From Modicisalibacter muralis (GTDB lineage Bacteria; Pseudomonadota; Gammaproteobacteria; Pseudomonadales; Halomonadaceae): a DNA stretch of 64,000 nucleotides. This document shows positions 47,182-56,659 of the stretch, piece after piece (within the stretch, counting starts at the first letter, position 1; every line of letters starts with the position of its first letter). The translations under genes and the position numbers were made by a program. The stretch spans positions 182,263 through 246,262 of the forward strand of contig NZ_FNGI01000005.1 in NCBI RefSeq assembly GCF_900102945.1, in the 5' to 3' direction. The notes beneath the pieces are model-generated. The model worked only from the letters and a program-made list of their open reading frames with translations, ran no database searches and was not told the origin of the DNA.

Positions 47182-48099
47182 TCATTCAATGGGCTTGAGC
47201 GGGCTCCAGTCCTTGCGATTGGCTAGAAACTCCGGCCGTGGGCGATTGCCGCAATACGGATTGTGCAGGGTGTTTTCCACGCTGTTGTAGACGAAGAACA
47301 GGTTGCTACGTGGCCAGCAGGACATATTGGTATTGGAACCGTGCAGCGTATTGCACTCGAACATGATCAGCGAGCCGGATGGCCCCTTGGGTGCCTCGAT
47401 GCCGTACTCGGTCATCAACTCGGTCAGGCTTCTGACATCCGGCACGCCGATTTCCTGACTTTTCAGGGACTCCTTGTAATTATTTTCGGGCGTGCGCCCC
47501 ACGCAGGGAATGAAAACGTTGTGCGAGCCGGGGATCAGCATCAACGGGCCATTGAACTCGCCGTTCTCGGTGAGAATGATCGAACAGCTCAGCGAGCGCA
47601 TGCGCGGCATGCCATCCTCGCTGTGCCAGGTTTCGAAGTCGGAGTGCCAGTCGAAGCCCTTGCCCTTGAAGCCCGGCTTGTAGTTGATACGCGACTGATG
47701 CATGTAGACGTCGCTACCGAGCAGTTGCCGGACCATCTCGAGCAACCGCGGATCACGAGTCAGGCGCCTGAAACGCTCGGAGACCTCGTGGATGCCAAAG
47801 ATGGAGCGAATTTCCTGCTTGCCCGGCTCCAGCACGGTGCCTTCGGACGACTTGAGATCGTCGTCCTCCTCGTAATCGCGCAACTCCTGAATGAAGGCGT
47901 CCATTTCCTCCTTGTCGAAGAACGACTCGAAGGAGAGAAATCCCTTGGCCTCGAACTCATCGACCTGCGCTTCGCTTAGCGGCCCATCGCTACGCTGCGC
48001 GCCCTGGCTGTGCACGACCGGGTCGATGCGTTCGAACATCCCCAGTTTACGTTCCAGCCGGGTCGGAAAAAGATCCTGGGTCTCTTGCATCGCCTCCAT
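47182..48099 (-). CDS. ectD: Ectoine hydroxylase
   Basis: 305 residues. EctD is an Fe(II)/2-oxoglutarate dioxygenase that makes 5-hydroxyectoine, a protectant against salt and heat. The diagnostic EctD block is present: 'FKGKGFDWHSDFETWHSEDG'. The iron ligands are the His and Asp of DWHSD and the His of 'NTLHGSNTNMS'. The end 'FVYNSVENTLHNPY' is also typical. The ATG at 48099 has AGGAGG 8 bp upstream. The ectABC genes are not here, as in other Halomonas where ectD stands apart. Confidence 0.96.
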   Translation of the reverse strand: MEAMQETQDLFPTRLERKLGMFERIDPVVHSQGAQRSDGPLSEAQVDEFEAKGFLSFESFFDKEEMDAFIQELRDYEEDDDLKSSEGTVLEPGKQEIRSIFGIHEVSERFRRLTRDPRLLEMVRQLLGSDVYMHQSRINYKPGFKGKGFDWHSDFETWHSEDGMPRMRSLSCSIILTENGEFNGPLMLIPGSHNVFIPCVGRTPENNYKESLKSQEIGVPDVRSLTELMTEYGIEAPKGPSGSLIMFECNTLHGSNTNMSCWPRSNLFFVYNSVENTLHNPYCGNRPRPEFLANRKDWSPLKPIE

Positions 48100-48292
48100 G
48101 GCGAGATCCTCCTTGGTTGCTACTTTTCACCACTATCGCTATGTGTGTCATCCCAAGGTAGCCCGCAAGCCAAACGCCAACAATGCCGTCCTGTGACGGC
48201 TCGTTGTCCGATTGTGAAGGGGACGACAAAGGTATGCCTTGTGCCTATCGATGGCCTTATCAAGGGTCAAGCTTTCTGTCGGCAGGTAATCG

Positions 48293-50125
48293 TCAAGAGG
48301 CGGGAGCGCTTTCCGCGCGCGGGTCCTTGGGGTAATAGCGCTCGGGCAGCCGCTCGATATGCGAGAACGCCTTGGTGTCCTTGTAGGGCATTTTCATATA
48401 GCCCGATACGCCAAGCCCGCGAATCAGCGATACCGCGCTGAGCATTGCGCTCAGGCAGTCGCGAAACTCGGCCTCGCGGGCCGGATCGAGCAACCGGTAG
48501 TAGCTGTGAATCTTGAGGTGCGTCGGCAACGCCTCGAAGATGATCAGCCCGGTGTGATGAATGGCGTTGAGCCCTTCCAGGCACTGCATGATCTCGCCGG
48601 GCAGCTGTAGAAACTCCTCGGGGTCGGGGCCATCCTCGAAGTAGGAATGCACGCGGGTCTTGTCGTCGAGATCCGGCGCGGCGCTCACCTCATAGGGCAG
48701 CGTCATGTCCGGCTCGGGAACGAACACCTCTTCGGGCCCTCCACGGTCGATGTGCAGGGTATCGCGGGCATTGAACAGGCAGCTCTTGAACACCCCACGG
48801 CGATAGATGGCGCGCGCCAGGTTGACCATGTTATTAACCGCCGCGATGAAAGCCGCCTTGAGTTCGCCATCGTGCAGGTTGAGTACCGTGTCGATATACA
48901 CGCCATCGGTTTCCCAGCGCACCGCCAGCCCACCGACCACCGGATACTTGCCCAGCCGGCTGACCGCGGCGAGAAACGCCTTCTCGGTTTCGCCCATGCC
49001 CTGCATAAAGTTCTTGTAGTAGCGGTCGAGCTGCACGTCGTTGACCGCGTTCAGCGCGTCGCGGCCATCTTCCTCGCGCAGAAACGACTTGCGCGAGCTG
49101 TAGACCACGGTGTCGATCTCGCGCTGGCTGGGGCGTATCCATACCGGCACCGTAGCCACTTCGGGCTTGGTGGGTAGATCGATCATCACCGTGCGCGCCA
49201 GGCGTGGCATATGCTCGATAAAGTAATCGCCGGCGCGCATGCGTATTCGTGGGTCGGGATCGAGCATCGCATCGAGCACCCGGGCGAACTCCATCGGTAG
49301 CCCCAGCGATGTGGCCGGAATGCCACGATGACCGAAACGACACGACTGTGCCGAAGCCAATGCATAGAGCGTCGCGGCGGCGCCCTGCTCATCGAAGCGC
49401 GGCGACGACAGCCCACCGTTCAACTGCTCTTCGCCGATGAAATAGACATCACCCAACCGCGCATTGGTCTGTTGCAGGTTGTCGGACATCAACTCCATGA
49501 CATTGGCGTTGACGAACTGCTGATTGGCATCGAGCTGGGCGAATACCGACGAGCCCCAGTCGATCAGCGCCACGCGTTCGCTGGCAACATCGAAGACCAG
49601 GTTGGAGGGTTTGATATCGCCATGCACGATCGGCTTGCCGGATGGACCGGCCTCGCGGCGCAGGCTGCGCAGGATATCCGCCAGTTGCGCGGCGATATTG
49701 ACCACAAGGCGTGGCGGTAGCCGCCCGTGACGCAGCGAATACTCCTCGAGATTGATGCCCGGTGCGCGCTGCATGACCAGGATCGACTGCTTGCGCACCC
49801 GCTGAAAGGCGATCAGGCGCGGCACGCGCGGATGGTCGACCTGTTCCAGCATGAACGCCTCTTCCTCGAGGCGGTCCTGAAACTGCTGCGCCAGGGTAAT
49901 CCGCGTGAACTTGAACACGTACTCATCGTTCAGGGCGGTTACCCCGGCGAACACGAAACCATAGGCGCCCTTGCCGACCAGCTCGATATCCCGGTAGCCA
50001 AGCTGTTCGAGCTGGGTCTGGCACAGCTCGACCCAGTCCTTGAGCTTCTTGGCATCGTCGTGGCTGAGCAGGTAGACCGACTGCTCTTCGGGGATATAGA
50101 ACTGCTGCAGCGTATCCTGGGTCAT
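48293..50125 (-). CDS. Serine/threonine protein kinase with C-terminal extension
   Basis: 610 residues. The kinase domain spans about 45-310: glycine loop 'VGKGAYGFVFAGV', Lys in 'EYVFKFTRI', catalytic loop 'VHGDIKPSNLVF', and DWG in place of DFG ('ALIDWGSSVFAQ'). The ~290-residue C-terminal part is not recognised; it has 'DAVNDVQLDRYYKNFMQ'-like helical character and no membrane helix, so this is a soluble kinase. It starts 13 bp after the E2 gene on the same strand and so probably belongs to the branched-chain dehydrogenase operon. Confidence 0.85.
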   Translation of the reverse strand: MTQDTLQQFYIPEEQSVYLLSHDDAKKLKDWVELCQTQLEQLGYRDIELVGKGAYGFVFAGVTALNDEYVFKFTRITLAQQFQDRLEEEAFMLEQVDHPRVPRLIAFQRVRKQSILVMQRAPGINLEEYSLRHGRLPPRLVVNIAAQLADILRSLRREAGPSGKPIVHGDIKPSNLVFDVASERVALIDWGSSVFAQLDANQQFVNANVMELMSDNLQQTNARLGDVYFIGEEQLNGGLSSPRFDEQGAAATLYALASAQSCRFGHRGIPATSLGLPMEFARVLDAMLDPDPRIRMRAGDYFIEHMPRLARTVMIDLPTKPEVATVPVWIRPSQREIDTVVYSSRKSFLREEDGRDALNAVNDVQLDRYYKNFMQGMGETEKAFLAAVSRLGKYPVVGGLAVRWETDGVYIDTVLNLHDGELKAAFIAAVNNMVNLARAIYRRGVFKSCLFNARDTLHIDRGGPEEVFVPEPDMTLPYEVSAAPDLDDKTRVHSYFEDGPDPEEFLQLPGEIMQCLEGLNAIHHTGLIIFEALPTHLKIHSYYRLLDPAREAEFRDCLSAMLSAVSLIRGLGVSGYMKMPYKDTKAFSHIERLPERYYPKDPRAESAPAS

Positions 50126-50138
50126 GGAATGCTCCAGC

Positions 50139-51431
50139 CTACGTCATGTTTAGCAACATGCTTTGCGGCTCCTGCAGATATCCCTTCCACAGGTTACAGA
50201 AGCGCGCGATAGTGCCGCCATCGATGATGCGGTGATCGCCCGACCAGGTAATCGTCATGATCGCCCGCGATACGACATCGCCGGATTCATCGAAGCGCGG
50301 CAGGTGCTGGGTGCGCCCCAGTGCGACGATCGCCACCTCGGGCAGGTTGATGATCGGCGCGGCGTAGGTGCCGCCCAGCGCGCCGATGTTGGAAATACTG
50401 ATGGTGCCATCCTTGAGATCAGCCTGGCTGACGCGACCATCGCGCGCGGCCTGGGTCAGGCGCGCCACCTCGGCGGCGATCTCCAGTACGCTCAACTGCT
50501 CGACGCGCTTGACGTTGGGCACGATCAGCCCGGCCTGGCTATCCACCGCCATGCCGATGTTGCAATGCGGCTGGTAATGGATTTCGCTGCCATCTTCGCT
50601 GACCCGGCTGTTGAGAATCGGGTGCGCCTGCACCGCCAACGCCATGGCCTTCATGATCAGCGCCATCAATGTCAGCCGGGTGCCCTGCGCCTCGGCCTGG
50701 GGTTTCAAGCGCTCGCGCAGCACCAGCAGCTCGGTAACGTCGATTTCGTCGCCGTAGCTGAAGTGTGGAATGGTCGTGGCGGATTCCACCATGCGCTTGG
50801 CCATGACCGCCTGCACGCCTTTAATTGGCTCGACGCGCGCCTCGCCGGCCGACCCTTCATGCAACGCTGTCGGCGTGGCCTCGGCTTTAGCGGGCTTCGC
50901 ACGCTTCTCGCCGCTCTTCTCGAAGGCGAGAATATCCTCCTTGAGCACGCGGCCATCCTTGCCCGAGCCGGGCACATCGGCGAGCGTGACACCCAACTCG
51001 CGCACCAGCCGGCGCACCGCGGGACTCGCGGGAATGCGCCCATGCGCGCCGGAACCAGTCGCAGGTTCTGCCGGAACTGCAGCCGGTTGCGGGGCGCTGT
51101 CGTTCGCCGCGTCAGCGCTCTCGCGATCATTGGCTTGGCTAGCCGAGGTGTCGTCTATCGCCTCGTGCGCTGGCTCTTCCGCGTCACCGCCCTGGCCCAG
51201 CGGCGTATAGGCGAATAGCGGCGCATGTACCTGGGCATTTTCCTGCTGCTTGCAATATAGCCGGGTCACGCGGCCGGCCTCGGGGGCGGTAATCTCGACC
51301 AGCGCCTTGTCGGTCATGACCTCGACCACCGGCTGGTCTTCCTCGATCTCGTCGCCTTCGGCGATCAGCCACTTGACCACTTCGCACTCGACGATGCCTT
51401 CGCCGATGTCGGGCAGAATGAAATCGCTCAT
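50139..51431 (-). CDS. bkdB: Branched-chain 2-oxoacid dehydrogenase E2 (dihydrolipoyl acyltransferase)
   Basis: 430 residues from MSDFILPDIGEGIVECEVVK; the longer frame runs into the MITE. The lipoyl domain carries the lipoate Lys in 'VEVMTDKALVEI'. A peripheral subunit-binding domain follows ('ASPAVRRLVRELGVTLADVPG'), then the catalytic domain, ending 'MTITWSGDHRIIDGGTIARF'. The E1alpha/E1beta partners upstream assign it to branched-chain rather than pyruvate or 2-oxoglutarate dehydrogenase. No E3 gene follows, so lipoamide dehydrogenase must be shared. Confidence 0.92.
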   Translation of the reverse strand: MSDFILPDIGEGIVECEVVKWLIAEGDEIEEDQPVVEVMTDKALVEITAPEAGRVTRLYCKQQENAQVHAPLFAYTPLGQGGDAEEPAHEAIDDTSASQANDRESADAANDSAPQPAAVPAEPATGSGAHGRIPASPAVRRLVRELGVTLADVPGSGKDGRVLKEDILAFEKSGEKRAKPAKAEATPTALHEGSAGEARVEPIKGVQAVMAKRMVESATTIPHFSYGDEIDVTELLVLRERLKPQAEAQGTRLTLMALIMKAMALAVQAHPILNSRVSEDGSEIHYQPHCNIGMAVDSQAGLIVPNVKRVEQLSVLEIAAEVARLTQAARDGRVSQADLKDGTISISNIGALGGTYAAPIINLPEVAIVALGRTQHLPRFDESGDVVSRAIMTITWSGDHRIIDGGTIARFCNLWKGYLQEPQSMLLNMT

Positions 51432-51464
51432 GGGGTTCTCTCTCCTGAACCTGAAATCGCTCGA

Positions 51465-51622
51465 GGAAGCGCTGCATAAATAGGCGAGCGGAATGAAGCG
51501 TGAGGCGCACGGCGCACAGGAAACAAGACATAACATGGGGTTAGGCGAGTTTCGACCGGGCTGGCGCACCAGCACCGCGCAACAAAACGATTCGTCCGAG
51601 CAGCCATTTATTCAGTGCTGCC
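51465..51622. mobile_element. IS5-like MITE, copy B, inside the bkd operon
   Basis: Terminal inverted repeats GGAAGCGCTGCATAAAT (51465-51481) and ATTTATTCAGTGCTGCC (51606-51622) enclose an interior sharing several blocks with the 39435 copy, in the same orientation, with some extra bases. The right end overlaps the stop codon of the E1beta gene: the G of its TAG is the first base of the repeat. The left end lies 33 bp before the E2 start. A clear target duplication is not visible, so this copy is older or damaged. Confidence 0.75.
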
Positions 51623-52599
51623 TAATAATTGATGCTGTATTTGATCGCCTCAAAGACCTTCAGATGATCCGGCATATACTCCTTCTCCAGCGTCAGCGGG
51701 AAAGGCGTATCCAGGCCGGTCACCCGGGCGATGGGCGATTCCAGATAGAGAAAGCAGCGCTGCTGGATGGTCGCGGCGATCTCGCCGGCGAAGCCACCGG
51801 TCAGCGGCGCTTCGTGAGTCACCACCAGCCGCCCGGTCTTGAGCACCGACTCGACGACCGTTTCCACGTCCCAGGGCACGATGGTGCGCAGATCGATGAT
51901 CTCGCAGGAGATGCCTTCCTTCTCGGCAAGCTCCGAGGCCTTCTCGACGATTTCCATCTGCGCGCCCCAGGCCAGCAGGGTGATGTCGTCGCCTTCCTTG
52001 GTCACTTCGGCCTGGCCCAGCGGCAATTCATAATCTTCTTCCGGCACCTCGCCGGTGGAGGCGCGATAGAGCCGCTTGGGTTCGAAGAACAGCACCGGGT
52101 TGGCATCGCGAATGGCCCCCAGCAGCAATCCCTTGGCCTGATGCGGGTTGCGTGGCACGACGACCTTCAATCCCGGCGTGTGGGCGAAGTAGGCCTCGGG
52201 CGATTGCGAGTGATAAAGCCCGCCGGAGATGCCGCCGCCGTAGGGCGCGCGAATGGTCAGGCCGCCGACATTGAACAGATCGCCGGAACGGTAGCGAAAC
52301 TTGGCGGTCTCGTTGACGATCTGATCGAACGCCGGAAAGATGTAGTCGGCGAACTGGATTTCGGCCACCGGCGTCGAGCCCTGGGCGGCTAGGCCGTTGG
52401 CGAAACCGACGATGCCCTGCTCGACCAGCGGCGTATTGAAGCAGCGATCGCGGCCGTATTTTTCCTGCAGGTGGCTGGTGGCGCGGAACACGCCGCCGAA
52501 GATGCCCACGTCCTCGCCGAAGCAGATCACCTTGTCGTTGGCGGCCATGGCGATGTCGAGCGCGTCGTTGATCGCCTGAAGCATGTTCATCTTAGGCAT
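51622..52599 (-). CDS. bkdA2: Branched-chain 2-oxoacid dehydrogenase E1 beta
   Basis: 325 residues from [21 protein letters not shown]. Typical E1beta stretches are '[23 protein letters not shown]', '[20 protein letters not shown]' and '[20 protein letters not shown]'. It forms the thiamine-diphosphate heterotetramer with E1alpha that decarboxylates the 2-oxoacids of Leu, Ile and Val. Its start overlaps the E1alpha stop by 8 bp. The stop codon lies at the edge of a MITE. Confidence 0.93.
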   Translation of the reverse strand: MPKMNMLQAINDALDIAMAANDKVICFGEDVGIFGGVFRATSHLQEKYGRDRCFNTPLVEQGIVGFANGLAAQGSTPVAEIQFADYIFPAFDQIVNETAKFRYRSGDLFNVGGLTIRAPYGGGISGGLYHSQSPEAYFAHTPGLKVVVPRNPHQAKGLLLGAIRDANPVLFFEPKRLYRASTGEVPEEDYELPLGQAEVTKEGDDITLLAWGAQMEIVEKASELAEKEGISCEIIDLRTIVPWDVETVVESVLKTGRLVVTHEAPLTGGFAGEIAATIQQRCFLYLESPIARVTGLDTPFPLTLEKEYMPDHLKVFEAIKYSINY

Positions 52600-53803
52600 G
52601 CTTGGCACCTCCCGCATCCTTGCCGTTGAGGCTCTTGGCACCCTTGGGATACGCCTCCGGATACTTGCGAATATGCGCCTTGAGGTCGTCTAGCTGGCCG
52701 GCCAGGATCGGCGTGACCTCGTCGAACACATCGCTGACCAGCGTGTCGAGCTCTGGTGGCTCGCGTTTCTCGGCGCGCTTCATGGCCTCGAGCACGTCGC
52801 GACGCAGGCTTTCCTGCTCGCGCTTCTCGTCGTCATCGCTCCACCAACCCTTTTCCTGCAACCACAGTTTCATGCGCAGCACCGGGTCCTTGTCGCGCCA
52901 GGCTTCTTCTTCCTTCTTGCTGCGATAGCCGGAGGGATCGTCCGAAGAGGAATGCGCCGCCAGGCGGTAGGTCATGGCCTCGATCAGCACCGGCTGGTTA
53001 TGCTCCACCGCCAGCTTGCGCGCCTCGACGGTCGCCTGGTAGACGGCGAGGATGTCGTTGCCATCGACGCGAATCACCTTCATGCGATAGCCGAAGGCGC
53101 GTGGGGCGATACCGTCGGCGGAAAACTGCTCGTGTGCCGGGGTCGAGATCGCATAGCCGTTGTTGCGGCACAGGAAGATCACCGGTACCCGGTGTACCGA
53201 GGCCATGTTCAGCGCGGCGTGAAAGTCGCCCTCCGAGGCCGCGCCCTCGCCGAAGATGGTGATCGTGCAGTGGCCCTGCCCCGCCATCTTCTGGCCGTAG
53301 GCGTAGCCGGTGGCCTGGGGAATCTGCGTGGCCAACGGCGATGAAATCGTCATGTAGTGAAGCTTGCTCGAACCGTAATGCACCGGCATCTGACGGCCCT
53401 TGCCGTAGTCGTGCTCGTTGCCGAATAGCTGGTTCATGAATTCGTCGACGTCGAAACCGCGATAGGCAAGCGCCCCCTGCTCGCGGTACTGCGCCATGAT
53501 CATGTCTTCATCGTCGAGGGCCGCAGTGCTGCCGATCACCGAAGCCTCCTCGCCGATACACTGCATGTAGAAGCTCAGCCGACCCTGACGCTGGGCGGCC
53601 AGCATGCGCTCGTCGAGCACGCGGGTGAACAGCATGGCGCGATAGATGCGCAGCGCCTTGTCCTTGTCGAGGTCGGGTAGCTTGGCGTTCTTGTAGGGCG
53701 AGCCGTCCTGCTTGAGCAGCTTGAAGACGGGAATGCGAAACTCGTCGCCGTTCATGAAATCCGGCGTATGAACGATGGGCGCTGCTTTTGTCGTTGTGCT
53801 CAT
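52592..53803 (-). CDS. bkdA1: Branched-chain 2-oxoacid dehydrogenase E1 alpha
   Basis: 403 residues from [16 protein letters not shown]; the longer frame is an artefact. The thiamine-diphosphate motif is '[34 protein letters not shown]'-like, with GDF..NN spacing. '[20 protein letters not shown]' is the usual branched-chain E1 phosphorylation-loop region. '[22 protein letters not shown]' is also typical. It is the first gene of the operon, with a palindromic operator candidate about 150 bp upstream. Confidence 0.93.
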   Translation of the reverse strand: MSTTTKAAPIVHTPDFMNGDEFRIPVFKLLKQDGSPYKNAKLPDLDKDKALRIYRAMLFTRVLDERMLAAQRQGRLSFYMQCIGEEASVIGSTAALDDEDMIMAQYREQGALAYRGFDVDEFMNQLFGNEHDYGKGRQMPVHYGSSKLHYMTISSPLATQIPQATGYAYGQKMAGQGHCTITIFGEGAASEGDFHAALNMASVHRVPVIFLCRNNGYAISTPAHEQFSADGIAPRAFGYRMKVIRVDGNDILAVYQATVEARKLAVEHNQPVLIEAMTYRLAAHSSSDDPSGYRSKKEEEAWRDKDPVLRMKLWLQEKGWWSDDDEKREQESLRRDVLEAMKRAEKREPPELDTLVSDVFDEVTPILAGQLDDLKAHIRKYPEAYPKGAKSLNGKDAGGAKHA

Positions 53804-53949
53804 GGTGTCTCTTTTCCTTGTCTCTCTTCCCAAGGGTAGTGGGTGGAGATACGGATATCGGCGCCTTGTGGGCGGCCATTTTCTACCTTGATAACACGCT
53901 GGCCAGGTCAAGCCTGGCGTCGGTGCCTGTACATGGCACCGCCACGAGT

Positions 53950-53963
53950 TTACGTTAACGTAA
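53950..53963. promoter_or_regulatory. Perfect palindrome resembling the LiuR operator
   Basis: TTACGTTAACGTAA is a perfect 14-bp palindrome, flanked by T and G. It lies between divergent bkdA1 and the aconitase gene. As I recall it, the MerR-family regulator LiuR of branched-chain amino acid degradation in gammaproteobacteria binds a TTACGTnnACGTAA-like palindrome. No liuR gene is in the window. Its place could serve both directions. Confidence 0.55.
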
Positions 53964-54089
53964 GATAGAGGATAGCGCACCCATCGTCAGCCACCGCCTC
54001 CTGCAACGTTAGTCTATAGCGATGACTTTCCTACACTGTAAGAAGCAACGGGAAAACCCCACTCATCGCCGTCGAAAGGAGACGACATC

Positions 54090-56036
54090 ATGGCCATGAA
54101 CGTGGCACAAAAACTGATCGATGCCCATCTCATCCAGGGAAAAATGACGCCTGGCGAGGAAATCGCCCTGCGCATCGATCAGACGCTGACGCAGGATGCG
54201 ACCGGTACGCTGGTCATGCTCGAACTGGAAGCCATGGAGCTCGATCGCGTCAAGACCGAGGTTTCCGCCCAGTACGTCGATCACAATCTGATCCAGGAAG
54301 ACAACAAGAATCCCGACGATCATCGCTTTCTACAAAGCGCGGCGGCGCGCCTTGGCGTGTGGTTTTCGCGCGCCGGCAACGGCGTCAGTCACCCTACCCA
54401 TCAGCAACGCTTCGGCATACCGGGCAAGACGCTGCTAGGCTCGGACAGTCACACCCCCGCCGCCGGCGCCATGGGCATGCTGGCCATTGGCGCCGGCGGC
54501 ATCGACGTGGCCATGGCGATGGCCGGCGAACCCTTTCACACCAAGATGCCGGAAATCTGGGGCGTGCGGCTGACCGGCGAACTGCCCGATTGGGTCAGCG
54601 CCAAGGATGTGATTCTCGAGATGCTGCGCCGCCATGACGTCGATGGTGGCATCGGGCGAATCATCGAATACCACGGGCCGGGGCTAGCCAAGCTGTCGGC
54701 GATGGATCGCCATGTGATCGCCAACATGGGCGCAGAGTTGGGCGCGACCAGCAGCGTGTTTCCCTCGGACGACGCGGTGAAGCGCTTTCTCGAGGCCGAA
54801 GGGCGCGGCGACGATTGGCAGGCGCTCGCGGCGGACGACGACTGCACCTACGACGTCGAAGACGAGATCGATCTTGCCAGTCTGGAGCCGCTGATCGCCA
54901 AGCCATCGAGCCCCGGCAACGTGGTGCCGGTACGCGAGATCGCCGGCGAACCGCTCTCGCAGGCCTATATCGGTTCATCCGCCAACCCGGGGTATCGCGA
55001 CTTCGCGATCGCCGCCGAGATGGTCAAGAACCGCCAGATCGACCCCTGGGTGTCGTTCGATATCAACCCGACGTCGCGTTCGATTCTCGAAACGCTGATT
55101 CGTGACGGCCATATCATGAGTCTCATCGCCGCCGGCGCACGGTTGCATCAGGCCGGCTGCAACGGCTGTATCGGCATGGGCCAGGCGCCGGCCAACGACA
55201 GCAACAGCCTGCGCACCACGCCGCGCAACTTTCCCGGCCGCTCGGGTACCCGCGAGGACCGGGTCTTCCTGTGCAGCCCGGAAACCGCCACCGCCTCTGC
55301 GTTGTGCGGCAAGATCACCGACCCGCGCGATCTCGATTTCGCCTACCCTCGCGTCAAGAATCCCGACGACCCCGTCGTCAATAACCAGCACCTGTTCGCC
55401 CCGCTGGAGAGTGCTCAAGCCAGCCAGGTCAAGCTGATCAAGGGGCCCAATATCGCCTCGCTACCGACGTTCGACCCCATCGAGAACGACCTGGAACTCA
55501 AGATTCTGCTCAAGATGGAGGACAACGTTTCCACCGACGAGATCATGCCGGCCGGCGCCGAGGTATTGCCCTACCGCAGCAATATTCCGCGCATCGCCGA
55601 ATTCAGCTTTCGCGGTATCGACGAGGATTACGTCGCCAACGCCAAGGATAGCGGCGACCACTGCGTGATTGCCGGCAACAACTATGGGCAAGGGTCGAGT
55701 CGCGAGCACGCCGCCATCGCGCCTCGCTATCTGGGTATGCGGGTGGTCGTCGCCAGGAGCTTCGCGCGCATCCATTGGCAGAACCTGGTCAATTTCGGCG
55801 TGCTGCCGCTGACCTTCGACGATGCAAGCGATTACGACAACCTGGAGACTGGGCAGACCCTGAGTTTCGAGGGTTTGCATGACGCGCTGGACAAGGGCGA
55901 GACGCTGACCGCGCGCGCCCCGAAAGGCGATATCACGCTGCGCCATGGGCTGAGTCCGCGTCAGCTAGAGGTGTTGCGTGAAGGCGGCTTGATCAACTGG
56001 ATGAGGCAACACGGCGATACAGGAAACAAGCACTGA
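54090..56036 (+). CDS. Aconitate hydratase, Aquifex-type (about 650 aa)
   Basis: 648 residues, shorter than AcnA (about 890) or AcnB (about 860). The FeS ligands are visible: 'GSDSHTPAAGAMGMLAIGAGG' region, 'HQAGCNGCIGMGQAP' (two Cys) and a third upstream. The swivel domain has 'AGNNYGQGSSREHAAIAPRYLG'. It interconverts citrate and isocitrate or acts on a related hydroxyacid; homoaconitase or isopropylmalate-type substrates are not excluded. AAGGAG stands 8 bp before the ATG. It is divergent from the bkd operon and shares its control region. Confidence 0.9.
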   Translation: MAMNVAQKLIDAHLIQGKMTPGEEIALRIDQTLTQDATGTLVMLELEAMELDRVKTEVSAQYVDHNLIQEDNKNPDDHRFLQSAAARLGVWFSRAGNGVSHPTHQQRFGIPGKTLLGSDSHTPAAGAMGMLAIGAGGIDVAMAMAGEPFHTKMPEIWGVRLTGELPDWVSAKDVILEMLRRHDVDGGIGRIIEYHGPGLAKLSAMDRHVIANMGAELGATSSVFPSDDAVKRFLEAEGRGDDWQALAADDDCTYDVEDEIDLASLEPLIAKPSSPGNVVPVREIAGEPLSQAYIGSSANPGYRDFAIAAEMVKNRQIDPWVSFDINPTSRSILETLIRDGHIMSLIAAGARLHQAGCNGCIGMGQAPANDSNSLRTTPRNFPGRSGTREDRVFLCSPETATASALCGKITDPRDLDFAYPRVKNPDDPVVNNQHLFAPLESAQASQVKLIKGPNIASLPTFDPIENDLELKILLKMEDNVSTDEIMPAGAEVLPYRSNIPRIAEFSFRGIDEDYVANAKDSGDHCVIAGNNYGQGSSREHAAIAPRYLGMRVVVARSFARIHWQNLVNFGVLPLTFDDASDYDNLETGQTLSFEGLHDALDKGETLTARAPKGDITLRHGLSPRQLEVLREGGLINWMRQHGDTGNKH

Positions 56037-56053
56037 GTCTAGAGGGGTAAAGT

Positions 56054-56554
56054 TCAACGCGCTTTGGGGGTCAACAGTAAAGCCCCCTCGATCGGCACGA
56101 AGGGCGAAGCCACGCGTATCAGCGATTCGGCGGTCAGGCGTTCGACGCCATACACCGTTACCGGGATGCCGAAGCGCTCGCCGATGCGCTGCACCAGCAG
56201 ATCGAAATCGCCGTCGCCGGAGGCCAGTATTACGCGATCGACCCGGGCGGCGAGTTCGATGCCATCGAGGGCGATGCCGACGTCCCAATCGCCCTTGGCG
56301 GAGCCATCGCTGCGTTGGATGAAGGGTTTGAGTTTCACCTGAAAGCCGATCGCACGCAGGATATTCTGGAACTGGCGCTGTTTCTCGTCGCCGCGATCCA
56401 CCGCGTAGGCAATCGCCGCTGTCACTTGGCGATTGGCGGTCACTTCGGTCCAGAAGGCGTTGTAATCGAAGTGCTGCCCATATACCTGCTTCGTCGTGTA
56501 ATAGATATTCTGCACGTCGGCCAGGATCGCCACGCTTTCCGGGGGATTTTTCAA
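56054..56554 (-). CDS. NYN domain (LabA/DUF88-like) protein
   Basis: 166 residues. The NYN (PIN-like) nuclease fold shows its acidic residues in 'VAILADVQNIYYTTKQ', 'KGDWDVGIALDGIE' and 'RVILASGDGDFDLLVQRIGER'. Such proteins are likely metal-dependent ribonucleases; the target is unknown. It is convergent with the aconitase gene, with 17 bp between stops. Confidence 0.88.
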   Translation of the reverse strand: MKNPPESVAILADVQNIYYTTKQVYGQHFDYNAFWTEVTANRQVTAAIAYAVDRGDEKQRQFQNILRAIGFQVKLKPFIQRSDGSAKGDWDVGIALDGIELAARVDRVILASGDGDFDLLVQRIGERFGIPVTVYGVERLTAESLIRVASPFVPIEGALLLTPKAR

Positions 56555-56659
56555 AACGACACCTCTTCGGGAACACCAGTCACGATGACGTTACTGGTAT
56601 GATGGCCGGTTCGTGTTTCCACATCCTGCTTTCCGACCCAGCTTTCGAGCGTGCCCGCG

